Assembly (NCBI GenBank): GCA_963781805.1
Contig: CAWAHF010000004.1
Coordinates: forward strand, 3,286,001 to 3,350,000
Origin: JAFGPL01 sp963781805
GTDB lineage: Bacteria; Bacteroidota; Bacteroidia; Bacteroidales; UBA10428
Length of the DNA: 64,000 bases
Direction of reading: 5' to 3'
The notes under the pieces were generated by a model. That model ran no database searches. It was given only the letters and a program-made list of their open reading frames with translations, and had not been told where the DNA came from. The position numbers were made by a program, and so were the translations under genes. Each line of letters starts with the position of its first letter. The first letter of the stretch is position 1. Shown here one piece after another: positions 26,882 to 34,984 of this stretch.

Positions 26882-27229
26882 ATGGAAATACGCATGTTAA
26901 TAGGCAGCATAATAACCTTGTTCGGGGCTGTTTTTATCTTCCTGGGTTCCCTTGGCATCGTTAGAATGCCCGACCTTTTCAACCGTTTACAAACCGGAAC
27001 CAAGGCCAGTACTTTGGGAACCATCCTGTCGATTGCAGGTATTGCGGTAATCAATCCTGCATGGGCAGGAAAAGCTTTTATATTAATCTCCTTTGTGATC
27101 ATGACCAACCCGGTATCCTCCCATACCCTTGCCCGTGCAGCCCACCACATCGGCATTGCCCTTTCGGAAAAAACGGTGGTTGATAAACTAAAAAAGGCTG
27201 AAACCGAAGAAAATAAAGAAGAAAAATAA
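26882..27229 (+). CDS. MrpG-like subunit (MbxC-type)
   Basis: 115 aa, three transmembrane helices and a charged C-terminal tail. GSLGIVRMPDLFNRLQTGTK and TNPVSSHTLARAAHHIG are hallmark MrpG segments. It starts three bases after mrpF and ends one base before the next ORF's ATG, so these genes are translated as a coupled set. Confidence 0.9.
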   Translation: MEIRMLIGSIITLFGAVFIFLGSLGIVRMPDLFNRLQTGTKASTLGTILSIAGIAVINPAWAGKAFILISFVIMTNPVSSHTLARAAHHIGIALSEKTVVDKLKKAETEENKEEK

Positions 27230-27230
27230 T

Positions 27231-27476
27231 ATGGGAAGCATTATTCTAGCTGTCATTCTTAGCCTGGTCATGCTGTTGATGACTATTACAGCGCTCGTTG
27301 TACGAAGGGTCCGTACGGCTGTTCTTGCATCAGGAATTGTAAGCCTGATTGCCTCTATCCTTTACCTGCTATTGGCTGCACCGGATGTAGCCATGACGGA
27401 GGCTGCCATTGGTAGCGGACTTACTACCATCATCTTTTTTTATGTGTTGAATAAAATCAAAAGATCCGATGTATAA
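27231..27476 (+). CDS. MbhD/MbxD-like subunit (DUF4040, MrpA C-terminal piece)
   Basis: 81 aa with three transmembrane helices. VVRRVRTAVLASGIVSLIAS and LLAAPDVAMTEAAIGSGLTT match DUF4040, a domain found at the C-terminus of MrpA and as a free subunit in Mbh and Mbx complexes. The conserved glutamate in AMTEAAIG may take part in ion transfer. Having it as a separate gene favours the Mbh/Mbx arrangement over a plain Mrp antiporter. Confidence 0.85.
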   Translation: MGSIILAVILSLVMLLMTITALVVRRVRTAVLASGIVSLIASILYLLLAAPDVAMTEAAIGSGLTTIIFFYVLNKIKRSDV

Positions 27477-28164
27477 AAATTTGTTCATCCTCGTAATTTT
27501 AGCTGGTTTAGGTGTCCTGCTCGGCACTTTCCTGATTACCCATCATGAAAATTCTGTCCTTCCCGAACTTCCGACTTATTATACTGACCATACTATCAAA
27601 GAAATTGGCGCTGCCAATGTGGTAACAGCTGTAGTGGTTACATATCGTGGTTTTGATACCCTTGGCGAAGTAACCATACTGTTTTTGGCAGCTTCGCTTA
27701 TAGCCTGGTTTCTGAAAAATAATAAAGAACAGAAAGATCGCAACCCCAGACCTTCTTCCGTAATCCTTTCAACGGCTCAAAAACTTTTATTCCCGCTAAT
27801 TGTGCTGTTTGGTGTTTACGTTTTCGCAAACGGCCACCTTACACCAGGTGGAGGATTTCAGGGAGGTACTATCATCGCAACAGGCTTCCTACTCTTACTC
27901 ATGGCCAATCCACAGGCTGATATTCGGTATGGTTTGTTTAATTACATTGAAAGTATTTCCGGTGTCAGCTATGTTATCATCGGTATTTTAGGAGCAGTGT
28001 TCGGATACGGCTTTCTTGACAACCGATTCCTGCCACTCGGTCATCTGGGCAAACTTTTCAGCGCCGGAGCAATCCCGATTATTTACAGCTTTATTGGACT
28101 TAAAGTCGGGGCCGAATTGTCTAATATCCTTCATCATCTTAACGAAGTTCAAAACGAAGAATAA
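27469..28164 (+). CDS. MnhB-like subunit (MbhE+MbhF fused)
   Basis: 231 aa, about six transmembrane helices. The N-terminal half has NVVTAVVVTYRGFDTLGEVT, the MbhE-like / MrpA tail; the C-terminal half has NGHLTPGGGFQGGTIIATGF, the MnhB/MrpB signature. It overlaps the preceding gene by eight bases and abuts the next. It belongs to the ion-translocating membrane arm. Confidence 0.88.
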   Translation: MYKNLFILVILAGLGVLLGTFLITHHENSVLPELPTYYTDHTIKEIGAANVVTAVVVTYRGFDTLGEVTILFLAASLIAWFLKNNKEQKDRNPRPSSVILSTAQKLLFPLIVLFGVYVFANGHLTPGGGFQGGTIIATGFLLLLMANPQADIRYGLFNYIESISGVSYVIIGILGAVFGYGFLDNRFLPLGHLGKLFSAGAIPIIYSFIGLKVGAELSNILHHLNEVQNEE

Positions 28165-28535
28165 TGAAATACTTAAGCTTGCAAAATATAGGCCTTGTAA
28201 CCGGATTCATGCTGATTCTTATCGGCTTGTACGGCGCGTTGACCAATAAAAACATCCTTCGCATCATTGTGGCATTCACGCTTTTCGATTCAGGTCTTAA
28301 CTTGGTGATTGTGGCACTTTCCTATATGAAAGGGCGTGTTGCTCCTATTATTGACAAGACTACAGGTGTTGAAAACCTTTCGAAACATTTTGTCGATCCT
28401 ATCCCTCAGGCGCTTGTGCTTACATCCATTGTTATTGGAGTAGGTGTTACCGGTGTAATGCTTACGTATGCGTTGAAAATGTTCAAGACACGTCAATCAC
28501 TAGATATTAAAGATTTTAAAGAAACAAAATGGTAA
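28164..28535 (+). CDS. MrpC/NuoK-like subunit (MbxG-type)
   Basis: 123 aa, three transmembrane helices. GLYGALTNKNILRIIVAFTLF and FVDPIPQALVLTSIVIGVGV are typical of MnhC. The homologous NuoK carries transmembrane glutamates needed for pumping; here polar residues lie in similar places. It overlaps the following long antiporter gene by seven bases. Confidence 0.9.
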   Translation: MKYLSLQNIGLVTGFMLILIGLYGALTNKNILRIIVAFTLFDSGLNLVIVALSYMKGRVAPIIDKTTGVENLSKHFVDPIPQALVLTSIVIGVGVTGVMLTYALKMFKTRQSLDIKDFKETKW

Positions 28536-31500
28536 GTCCGATTCATATCGTCTCAATTGCGTTAATCACTGCCTTCCTCATCGGCCTGGGAGGTAAGCGC
28601 CACCAGAATATACTTATGTTCATTCTGTTGATTGCTGTCACTGCCATGATGGCTGTTTCAGGTTCATGGCTTGCAGGTATTTTTTTTGGCAGGGTTAATC
28701 CCGTTGAAGTGTTTACAGCCGGCTTTAAACCGCCGTTTGCAATCAACCTTCGTATGGGTTTAGTGGAAGCTGCTCTCACAACGATGATTAACCTGTTTGG
28801 ATTGATGACCGTTATCTACCTTTTTGATGTATTAAAAAAAGCCGGCAATTCTATTCTCTCGATACTTATTGTCTTTCTGCTGGGTCTTAACGTAATAGTA
28901 ATGACAAGGGACATATTTAACCTCTTTGTATTTCTTGAGATTACATCCATTGCCACAGCAGGCCTGATAATCATTATACAGGACCGACGCAGCATTTCGT
29001 CCGGTTTTAAATTCCTGATAGCTTCCTCAATAATCTCCGGTCTACTTCTTATAGGAATTATTTTTGCTTATGCATATTCCAGTACCCTTAACATCGATTT
29101 CTTTTCAAACCTGGCGTCCGTCAAAGGTGGCGCTGTGGCGGTATTTCTTGTGATAACCGCCCTGTTACTTGAGAGTAAACCATTCCCGGCCAATGGCTGG
29201 GCACTAGATATGTACGAATCTGCTCACCCGGCTATAGGCAGTGCGCTTTCTGCGATCTCGGCGCCGGCTGTACTTTTTGTTATTTACAAACTGATGCCTG
29301 TTGTCCCCGAAAACTGGCATCCGGTAATTGGCCTGTTCGGGCTGATAACATTTGCAGCTTCCAACTTTCTGGCAACGCGGCAGGAAAACGTTCGGCGCAT
29401 GCTGGGCTACTCGTCGTTGGCACAAGGTGGACTTATGCTATCATTAGTAAGCATGTCTGACTATTTTGGTAACAGTTTCTGGTTCATCATTCTCGGTTTC
29501 CTGTTTACCAATTTCTTTGCCAAGGCCGGTTTGTTTTGGCTGGGAGGCATTGTCGAAAGCGATGAGCAGGGAAAATGGGGCATCCTAAGAAAGAAAATAC
29601 TATTGTATTTCTTCTTTGGTGTATTTATTGCTGCTATGGCAGGACTTCCTCCATTTCCGGTTTTCTTTGCCAAATGGAAAATGATTATGCGACTCGCCGC
29701 AGGAAACGGCTGGGGATGGATAGGGTTAATACTCTTAGGCAGCATTTTCGAAATTCAATTTCTTTTTAAATGGTTTGGGAAGGTTTTGCATGCAGATATT
29801 AAGGAAACTGCACAGACCCGCATGCCCTGGTTCAAACAATTTCCGGTATTGTTATTTGGGATTGGATTACTCGCAACATCGTATTACTTTATTACCTATC
29901 TTAATTTGAATACCTTATTTGTGCTTCTGCCACTTCTAATCATAAGCGCATTTTTTATACTCGATTTTCTACCTGCTTTTCTTAAAAATATTGTTCTCAT
30001 TACATCCCTTTTAATTTATGGATATACTGTATATCCTGAAATCAACAGTAACCTTGTTCAGGTATTATTCATGGGAGTTTTCATTTTAGGTGGAATATTG
30101 ACATTGATTCCCGGTTTTGTACAAAAGGGTAAACGTTTAGGTTTTTATCCCTTTGCAGCAATGACTATATACGGTCTGATTATGCTTGTACATCCGACGA
30201 ATAACCTGAGCTTCTTCCTCGGTTGGGAACTAATGTCGCTAGGAAGTTACATGCTGATACTTCGAGGTAAGAATGCTGAACATGCTGCTCAACGCTACAT
30301 GATTTTTTCAGCCGGAGGAGCATTCCTCATGCTTGCTGCTTTTGGAATGCTGTCTTTTAAAGTTGGAGATATTTTCTTTGCCGATCTGGAAGGAATAGTC
30401 GCCGGAGGAGGACTGCTGTTTATATTGTTTGCACTTGCATTCATGTTAAAAGCCGCAGCAATTGGATTGCACATTTGGCTGCCCGGAGCTTACAGCGAAG
30501 CTGAAGATGATGCCACTCCGCTTATATCGGGTGTGTTGATCAACTCCGGTGTACTTGGGCTCTTCTGGATTATAACAGCTTTTGGCCCACAGCAGATTTT
30601 TGGTTACGACATATTTTATCTAATGGGATGGATAGGCGCTATTACTGCTATAGGAGGTAATATGCTGGCTATATACGAGGAAGATATGAAACGGCTTATT
30701 GCCTATTCGAGTGTGGGAGCCATGGGTTATATCATATTTGCGCTCGCTATAAACACAAAACTCGGCTTGCTGATTGCTCTCTATTATATGGTACTGCACT
30801 TCATTTATAAAACCATGTTGTTTATATCGGCTGCCGGAGTGATTTATCGTACCAAAACACGTAATATGTATGAGATGGGTGGGCTTATTAAAAACATGCC
30901 ATTGTCATTCATCGTAGTGCTGATAGGTATCATAACCTTGGCAGGTATGCCTCCATTGGCTGGTTTTGCAGGTAAATGGATGTTTTACAACGCCGTGTTG
31001 ATGAACGGATGGTATCTTCAGGGTACTATGGTTTTCTTCTCCGGAATTGTAGCATTCCTATATCTCTACAAACTTATAGCTTCAGTATTTCTAGGGCAAT
31101 TGAAAGATAATCACCGAAAGGTCAAAGAAGCTCCTATTGCATATCTGCTTCCACAATTTATATTTGTGATAGCCATAATGGTACTTTCTGTTTTCCCCAA
31201 CCTGCTGCTTAAACCATTGTCTACGGTAATCCCTGCAACTACTCCCGGAGAAACTATCAACTGGGTAGGTAATCTGGCTACCACATCCTTCGGTTACTGG
31301 AATGCTTTCACTGTGATGACTTCTGTGATTATTATGTTTGCAGTGATTTTGGGATGGCTTCTGTTTAATAGCCGAAAAGCACAAAAAGTGAAACAGTTTA
31401 ACATTGTTTTTGCCGCAGAAAAACCATTCAGACCTGAAACAACTCACATTTCATATAACATGTTTGCAGGCTATAAAAAAGCTCTCGGTTTTCTGATGAC

Positions 31501-31663
31501 ACCGCTTGCCACGAGATTCTGGACGGAAGTTTCGGAGTGGTCAGAAGCAATAGCCGATAAAATCCGAACCTGGTACACGGGCAATGGCCAGACATATGCC
31601 CTTCATCTTTTGATTTATGCTTTCATTCTGTATCTCTCAATAAGCGGAGGAAAATTGTTATGA
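28529..31663 (+). CDS. Fused double antiporter-like subunit (MbxH-MbxH' / MrpD-like fusion)
   Basis: 1044 aa, two complete NuoL/M/N-type proton-conducting modules in one chain. Module 1 (about 1-450) has NLFVFLEITSIATAG (helix-5 Glu), LLLESKPFPANGWALDMYESAHP (helix-7 Lys) and NFFAKAGLFWLGG. Module 2 (about 500-950) has FFLGWELMSLGSYM (Glu), MLKAAAIGLHIWLPGAYSEA (Lys) and LHFIYKTMLFI (Lys), then a cytoplasmic tail. Separate subunits in most relatives carry one module each; two pumps distinguish archaeal Mbx/Mbs from the single-pump Mbh. No frameshift or internal start separates the modules, so this is a real fusion. Confidence 0.88.
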   Translation: MVSPIHIVSIALITAFLIGLGGKRHQNILMFILLIAVTAMMAVSGSWLAGIFFGRVNPVEVFTAGFKPPFAINLRMGLVEAALTTMINLFGLMTVIYLFDVLKKAGNSILSILIVFLLGLNVIVMTRDIFNLFVFLEITSIATAGLIIIIQDRRSISSGFKFLIASSIISGLLLIGIIFAYAYSSTLNIDFFSNLASVKGGAVAVFLVITALLLESKPFPANGWALDMYESAHPAIGSALSAISAPAVLFVIYKLMPVVPENWHPVIGLFGLITFAASNFLATRQENVRRMLGYSSLAQGGLMLSLVSMSDYFGNSFWFIILGFLFTNFFAKAGLFWLGGIVESDEQGKWGILRKKILLYFFFGVFIAAMAGLPPFPVFFAKWKMIMRLAAGNGWGWIGLILLGSIFEIQFLFKWFGKVLHADIKETAQTRMPWFKQFPVLLFGIGLLATSYYFITYLNLNTLFVLLPLLIISAFFILDFLPAFLKNIVLITSLLIYGYTVYPEINSNLVQVLFMGVFILGGILTLIPGFVQKGKRLGFYPFAAMTIYGLIMLVHPTNNLSFFLGWELMSLGSYMLILRGKNAEHAAQRYMIFSAGGAFLMLAAFGMLSFKVGDIFFADLEGIVAGGGLLFILFALAFMLKAAAIGLHIWLPGAYSEAEDDATPLISGVLINSGVLGLFWIITAFGPQQIFGYDIFYLMGWIGAITAIGGNMLAIYEEDMKRLIAYSSVGAMGYIIFALAINTKLGLLIALYYMVLHFIYKTMLFISAAGVIYRTKTRNMYEMGGLIKNMPLSFIVVLIGIITLAGMPPLAGFAGKWMFYNAVLMNGWYLQGTMVFFSGIVAFLYLYKLIASVFLGQLKDNHRKVKEAPIAYLLPQFIFVIAIMVLSVFPNLLLKPLSTVIPATTPGETINWVGNLATTSFGYWNAFTVMTSVIIMFAVILGWLLFNSRKAQKVKQFNIVFAAEKPFRPETTHISYNMFAGYKKALGFLMTPLATRFWTEVSEWSEAIADKIRTWYTGNGQTYALHLLIYAFILYLSISGGKLL

Positions 31664-32565
31664 ATATAGATTGGATTAAACTGTTGTACACTTTATTGGG
31701 GTTGTTTATTGTATTGAACTATGGCCTGTTGCAATATGGTGTAATACGCCGTATTACAGCACGTATCGGTAAGCGTATCGGCATGCCGGTCTATCAGCCA
31801 TACATCGATCTTTTTAAAAACTATTCGATGCGCAGCCAGATTACACACGGTGTTATGTATTACCTTGGACCGGTGTTCCGCCTGGCAGGAGGCGTGGGGA
31901 TTTTTCTTTTCATGCCGCTTATATTTAGAAGCGAACATTGGAGCAACTATTCTTTTGCAGGAGATGTTATCCTTATCATGTATTTCATGTTCTTCGGCAT
32001 GCTGGGAATGGCTCTTGGCGCCAGCGAAGGAGGGCATCCTTATTCATTTATTGGTATCAGCCGTGGATTATCACAATTTACAACTGTTGAAGTACCTTTT
32101 ACTCTGGCTGTAATAGCAATTGCTGCAAGTCATCAATCCCTGTCAGTTACCGAAATTGTTGCAGGTCAGCAAGGTGGGATAATGCATTGGAATATTGTTA
32201 CAAATCCCTTTGCAGGTGCAGCAGCCATGCTTGCTTTCCTGGGTATGATGATGGCAGCTCCTTTTAATGTTGTCCAGGCTCCTCAGGAGATTCCTATCGG
32301 GCCGCCTACGGAATACCACGGAACATACCTCGGATTGTTGCAAACCAACAGGGCCATTCTTTATGTAAGTGAATGCATTCTTATGGTCAACCTGTTTTTT
32401 GGGGGCGCTACAAATTGGATAGAATTGATTGTAAAATCCTTTTGTGTATTTTTCTGGCCAGTATTTGTCGGACTTGTTTTTCCACGCTTCCGCATAGAGC
32501 AAAGCATTCCCTGGTTCCTTAAATTACCCCTGGCATTGAGTATTATTGGAATTTTTATGATTTAA
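31660..32565 (+). CDS. NuoH/EchB-like membrane subunit (MbxM-type)
   Basis: 301 aa, about eight transmembrane helices. RIGKRIGMPVYQPYIDLFKN, EGGHPYSFIGISRGLSQFTT and FNVVQAPQEIPIGPPTEYHG are the cytoplasmic loops that contact the hydrophilic arm in complex I, Mbh and Mbx. It anchors the catalytic module to the ion pump. The position after H/H' and before the NuoB-like gene is that of mbxM, unlike mbhM, which I recall lying after mbhL. It overlaps the preceding gene by four bases. Confidence 0.9.
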   Translation: MNIDWIKLLYTLLGLFIVLNYGLLQYGVIRRITARIGKRIGMPVYQPYIDLFKNYSMRSQITHGVMYYLGPVFRLAGGVGIFLFMPLIFRSEHWSNYSFAGDVILIMYFMFFGMLGMALGASEGGHPYSFIGISRGLSQFTTVEVPFTLAVIAIAASHQSLSVTEIVAGQQGGIMHWNIVTNPFAGAAAMLAFLGMMMAAPFNVVQAPQEIPIGPPTEYHGTYLGLLQTNRAILYVSECILMVNLFFGGATNWIELIVKSFCVFFWPVFVGLVFPRFRIEQSIPWFLKLPLALSIIGIFMI

Positions 32566-32575
32566 TCCTGAGCAC

Positions 32576-33238
32576 ATGGAATCTAAAAAAGAATTTAGAG
32601 ATAAGGATTTAGAGAAACGTACGGTTATAACCCCCGATGGGGAAGAGATCACCATTGATCCTATACAGGATTATTTCTGCGATGCGAAGCCAAAAGTTCA
32701 CGAACCCAAGCGAATAAAAATATTTGAGAGCTTTTTTAGTTGGGCACGTGCTGAGAGCATCTGGGTACTTGGATTCGGCACAGGTTGTGGCAGTATTGAA
32801 CTATATCCGCTGCTTACTCCTCGTTTTGATGCTTACAGGTTTGGCGTTCAAATAAGGCCTACGCCCCGCCAGGCAAACCTCATGATTATTTCAGGCTACC
32901 TGAGTGTGAAAACCCTTAAACGAGCCATACGCAGTTACGAGCAGATGCAAAACCCAAAGTTTGTAATGGCATTGGGAAGCTGCACCATAAATGGCGGCAT
33001 GTATTTCGACAGTTACAACACCATAAACCGCCTTGACAAATACCTTCCGGTAGATGTATATGTTGCTGGTTGCATGCCACGTCCCGAATCAATTCTGGCA
33101 GGTTTTGAAGCGTTGAAGAAAAGAATCAAAGCCGGCAAAGCAGAAGGGGCTAACCTGTATGCCAAGAACTTTGAATCTTATAAAGAAAATCAGAAAAAAA
33201 TCATTCGGGACTGGAATATGCCCGATTATAACTGGTAG
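32576..33238 (+). CDS. NuoB-like iron-sulfur subunit (MbxJ-type) with only three cluster cysteines
   Basis: 220 aa. The N-terminal 60 residues form a charged extension. The cluster motif is GFGTGCGSIELYPLL (Cys71), with the second cysteine of NuoB's CC or Mbh's CxxC replaced. The other ligands are GSCTINGG (Cys136) and AGCMPRPES (Cys166). So three rather than four cysteines hold the proximal cluster; a fourth (Cys35) lies in the extension and could only help by folding back. In archaeal Mbs a site-differentiated cluster of this kind has been proposed as the catalytic site. Family assignment is firm. Confidence 0.88.
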   Translation: MESKKEFRDKDLEKRTVITPDGEEITIDPIQDYFCDAKPKVHEPKRIKIFESFFSWARAESIWVLGFGTGCGSIELYPLLTPRFDAYRFGVQIRPTPRQANLMIISGYLSVKTLKRAIRSYEQMQNPKFVMALGSCTINGGMYFDSYNTINRLDKYLPVDVYVAGCMPRPESILAGFEALKKRIKAGKAEGANLYAKNFESYKENQKKIIRDWNMPDYNW

Positions 33239-33244
33239 TCGTTT

Positions 33245-33778
33245 ATGGAAAAAATCATTGAACGTTTACAAGCCTCATTCCAGGTTTTATCTTTAAAACA
33301 ACAGCGTGAAGATTTATTTTTTGTCACGGTTGGAAAGGATCAGGCAATTCCTGCAGTTACCCATCTCCGAGATATGGAAGGCTTTTGGCATTTGGTGATG
33401 ATAACCGTGGTAGATTGGATTGAAAATGGAAAATTCGAACTTCAATATATAGTGCATAATCACAGCCTTCATGCAGACATCTCTATTTGTACCTTTATAG
33501 TCAGAGAAAATGCATCAATGCATTCAGCTCACCATCTTTGGGCACAGGCATGGACTTATCAACGTGAATTAAAAGAGATGTATGGAATTGATTTTCCCGG
33601 CAGCCCAAGGGTTGATGAAAATTTCCTACTTGAAGGCTGGGACAATATTCCTCCCATGAGGCGTGAATTTGACACCCTCAAATATAGTGAGGAGACTTAT
33701 TTTCCAAGGCCAGGTCGCAAGACTCATGACCCCGCAACTTATATGAAACAAAAATTGTATCCTGATGAGCAGCAATAA
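33245..33778 (+). CDS. NuoC-like subunit (MbxK-type)
   Basis: 177 aa. The NuoC family motif appears as YQRELKEMYGIDFPGSPRVD followed by FLLEGWDNIPPMRREFD, the equivalent of the complex I 30-kDa subunit. It is a structural subunit between the NuoB-like and NuoD-like proteins. The next gene begins inside its last codons (14-bp overlap). Confidence 0.9.
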   Translation: MEKIIERLQASFQVLSLKQQREDLFFVTVGKDQAIPAVTHLRDMEGFWHLVMITVVDWIENGKFELQYIVHNHSLHADISICTFIVRENASMHSAHHLWAQAWTYQRELKEMYGIDFPGSPRVDENFLLEGWDNIPPMRREFDTLKYSEETYFPRPGRKTHDPATYMKQKLYPDEQQ

Positions 33779-34967
33779 TACCAAAATACTTATTCAACCT
33801 GACAGAAGCGCTTATCCGCAACCCGGCGAGAACGGCACTTTGCAATTTGACCTCAGTTCGGGAAAATATGTTAAATTGTGGCATGGCCCTAATCATCCCG
33901 GTGTAACCGGTAACATGTCGCTTGAACTTACCATTTGTGGCGACGAAGTGGTTGAAGCCAAAACCCATGTGGGTTACCTGCATCGTGGTTTTGAGAAGCT
34001 TTTTGAACGGCGTACATGGATGCAATGTTTCCCAACGGTTGTCCGTATGTGTGTACCTGAACCGGATAGCAATGAATACAACTTTGCCACAGCTATGGAA
34101 GAGCTTACCGGTGTGGAAGTTCCGGAATATGCCCAATGGATGCGTACCCTCATCCTTGAAATGGCAAGAATTGGCAATTTGCTTCGCCTCCTCCCGGCTC
34201 ATGGAGGAACCATGGGTCTGGGCCTCGGTGTGCAGTGGGGTGTCTATCTCAGGGATTTGATTCTCGACCGTTTTGAAGAATTGACAGGAGCACGAATTTA
34301 CCACATGTATATGATACCCGGCGGAGTGCGTGGGAAAATGCCCGAAGGCTTCAAAGACAGATTGATAGCCAATCTGAATGACATTGATGATTTTTTGATT
34401 CGCCTAAAACGGCTTGTTATTGACAATGCTGTTTTTAAGAAAAGAGCCATAGGTACCGGTTATGTTGACCCCAAGTGGGTAGACCGATTTGGCGTTGTGG
34501 GTCCTAATGCACGTGCGGCGGGTTATAACCGCGATGTACGTAAGGACAATCCCTACCTGGTGTATGATCAACTTGATTTTGAACCTTACGTTGATAATGA
34601 TGCGGCCAGTGATGCATATGGTCGAACATGGGTGCGTTATATGGACCTGAAATACGGGGTGGAATTAGTCCGCCAGATTCTTGACAAGATGCCAAAAGAC
34701 GGAGAGATCCTCGGCAAAATACCCAATGCACTAAACTGGAAAATTCCTGCCGGACAAACTTATGTCCGTAGTGAATCTTCACGAGGGGAATATGGCTTTT
34801 TTGTTGTGAGTGATGGGACAGAATATCCCCGCCGGATCAATTTACGCGGCCCCAGCTACACCCATGCGATTGCACTATTGGAAAAATTGCTGGTGAATGC
34901 CAATATATCTGACATAAGTGTCATCATGGTGTCTCTGGCTACCTGTCCACCTGAAATAGAACGATAA
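33765..34967 (+). CDS. NuoD/NiFe-hydrogenase-like large subunit (MbxL-type), both CxxC changed to CxxE
   Basis: 400 aa. THVGYLHRGFEKLFERRTW is the conserved NuoD/hydrogenase segment. At the first metal-ligand position the sequence is RMCVPE (Cys96, Glu99) and at the C-terminus TCPPEIER (Cys394, Glu397). So each NiFe CxxC keeps its first cysteine and replaces the second by glutamate; no NiFe site can form in the usual way. The downstream fold (ILEMARIGNLLRLLPAHGG; YMIPGGVRGKMP; GPNARAAGYNRDVR) is intact, so it is a working complex subunit rather than decay. It is not a hydrogenase by sequence. I assign it to the Mbx/Mbs class; the substrate is inferred to be a sulfane or disulfide compound. 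Confidence 0.88.
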   Translation: MSSNNTKILIQPDRSAYPQPGENGTLQFDLSSGKYVKLWHGPNHPGVTGNMSLELTICGDEVVEAKTHVGYLHRGFEKLFERRTWMQCFPTVVRMCVPEPDSNEYNFATAMEELTGVEVPEYAQWMRTLILEMARIGNLLRLLPAHGGTMGLGLGVQWGVYLRDLILDRFEELTGARIYHMYMIPGGVRGKMPEGFKDRLIANLNDIDDFLIRLKRLVIDNAVFKKRAIGTGYVDPKWVDRFGVVGPNARAAGYNRDVRKDNPYLVYDQLDFEPYVDNDAASDAYGRTWVRYMDLKYGVELVRQILDKMPKDGEILGKIPNALNWKIPAGQTYVRSESSRGEYGFFVVSDGTEYPRRINLRGPSYTHAIALLEKLLVNANISDISVIMVSLATCPPEIER

Positions 34968-34984
34968 TTATCAAGCAAATTAGT

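Noticed and set aside
26132..31663. A plain Mrp Na+/H+ antiporter operon
   Set aside because: The gene set continues without break into NuoH-, B-, C-, D- and I-like subunits, and the MbhD/MbhE-type pieces are separate genes, as in Mbh/Mbx complexes.
33765..34967. Annotation as NiFe hydrogenase
   Set aside because: Both metal-ligand motifs lack their second cysteine, so a NiFe centre is not expected.
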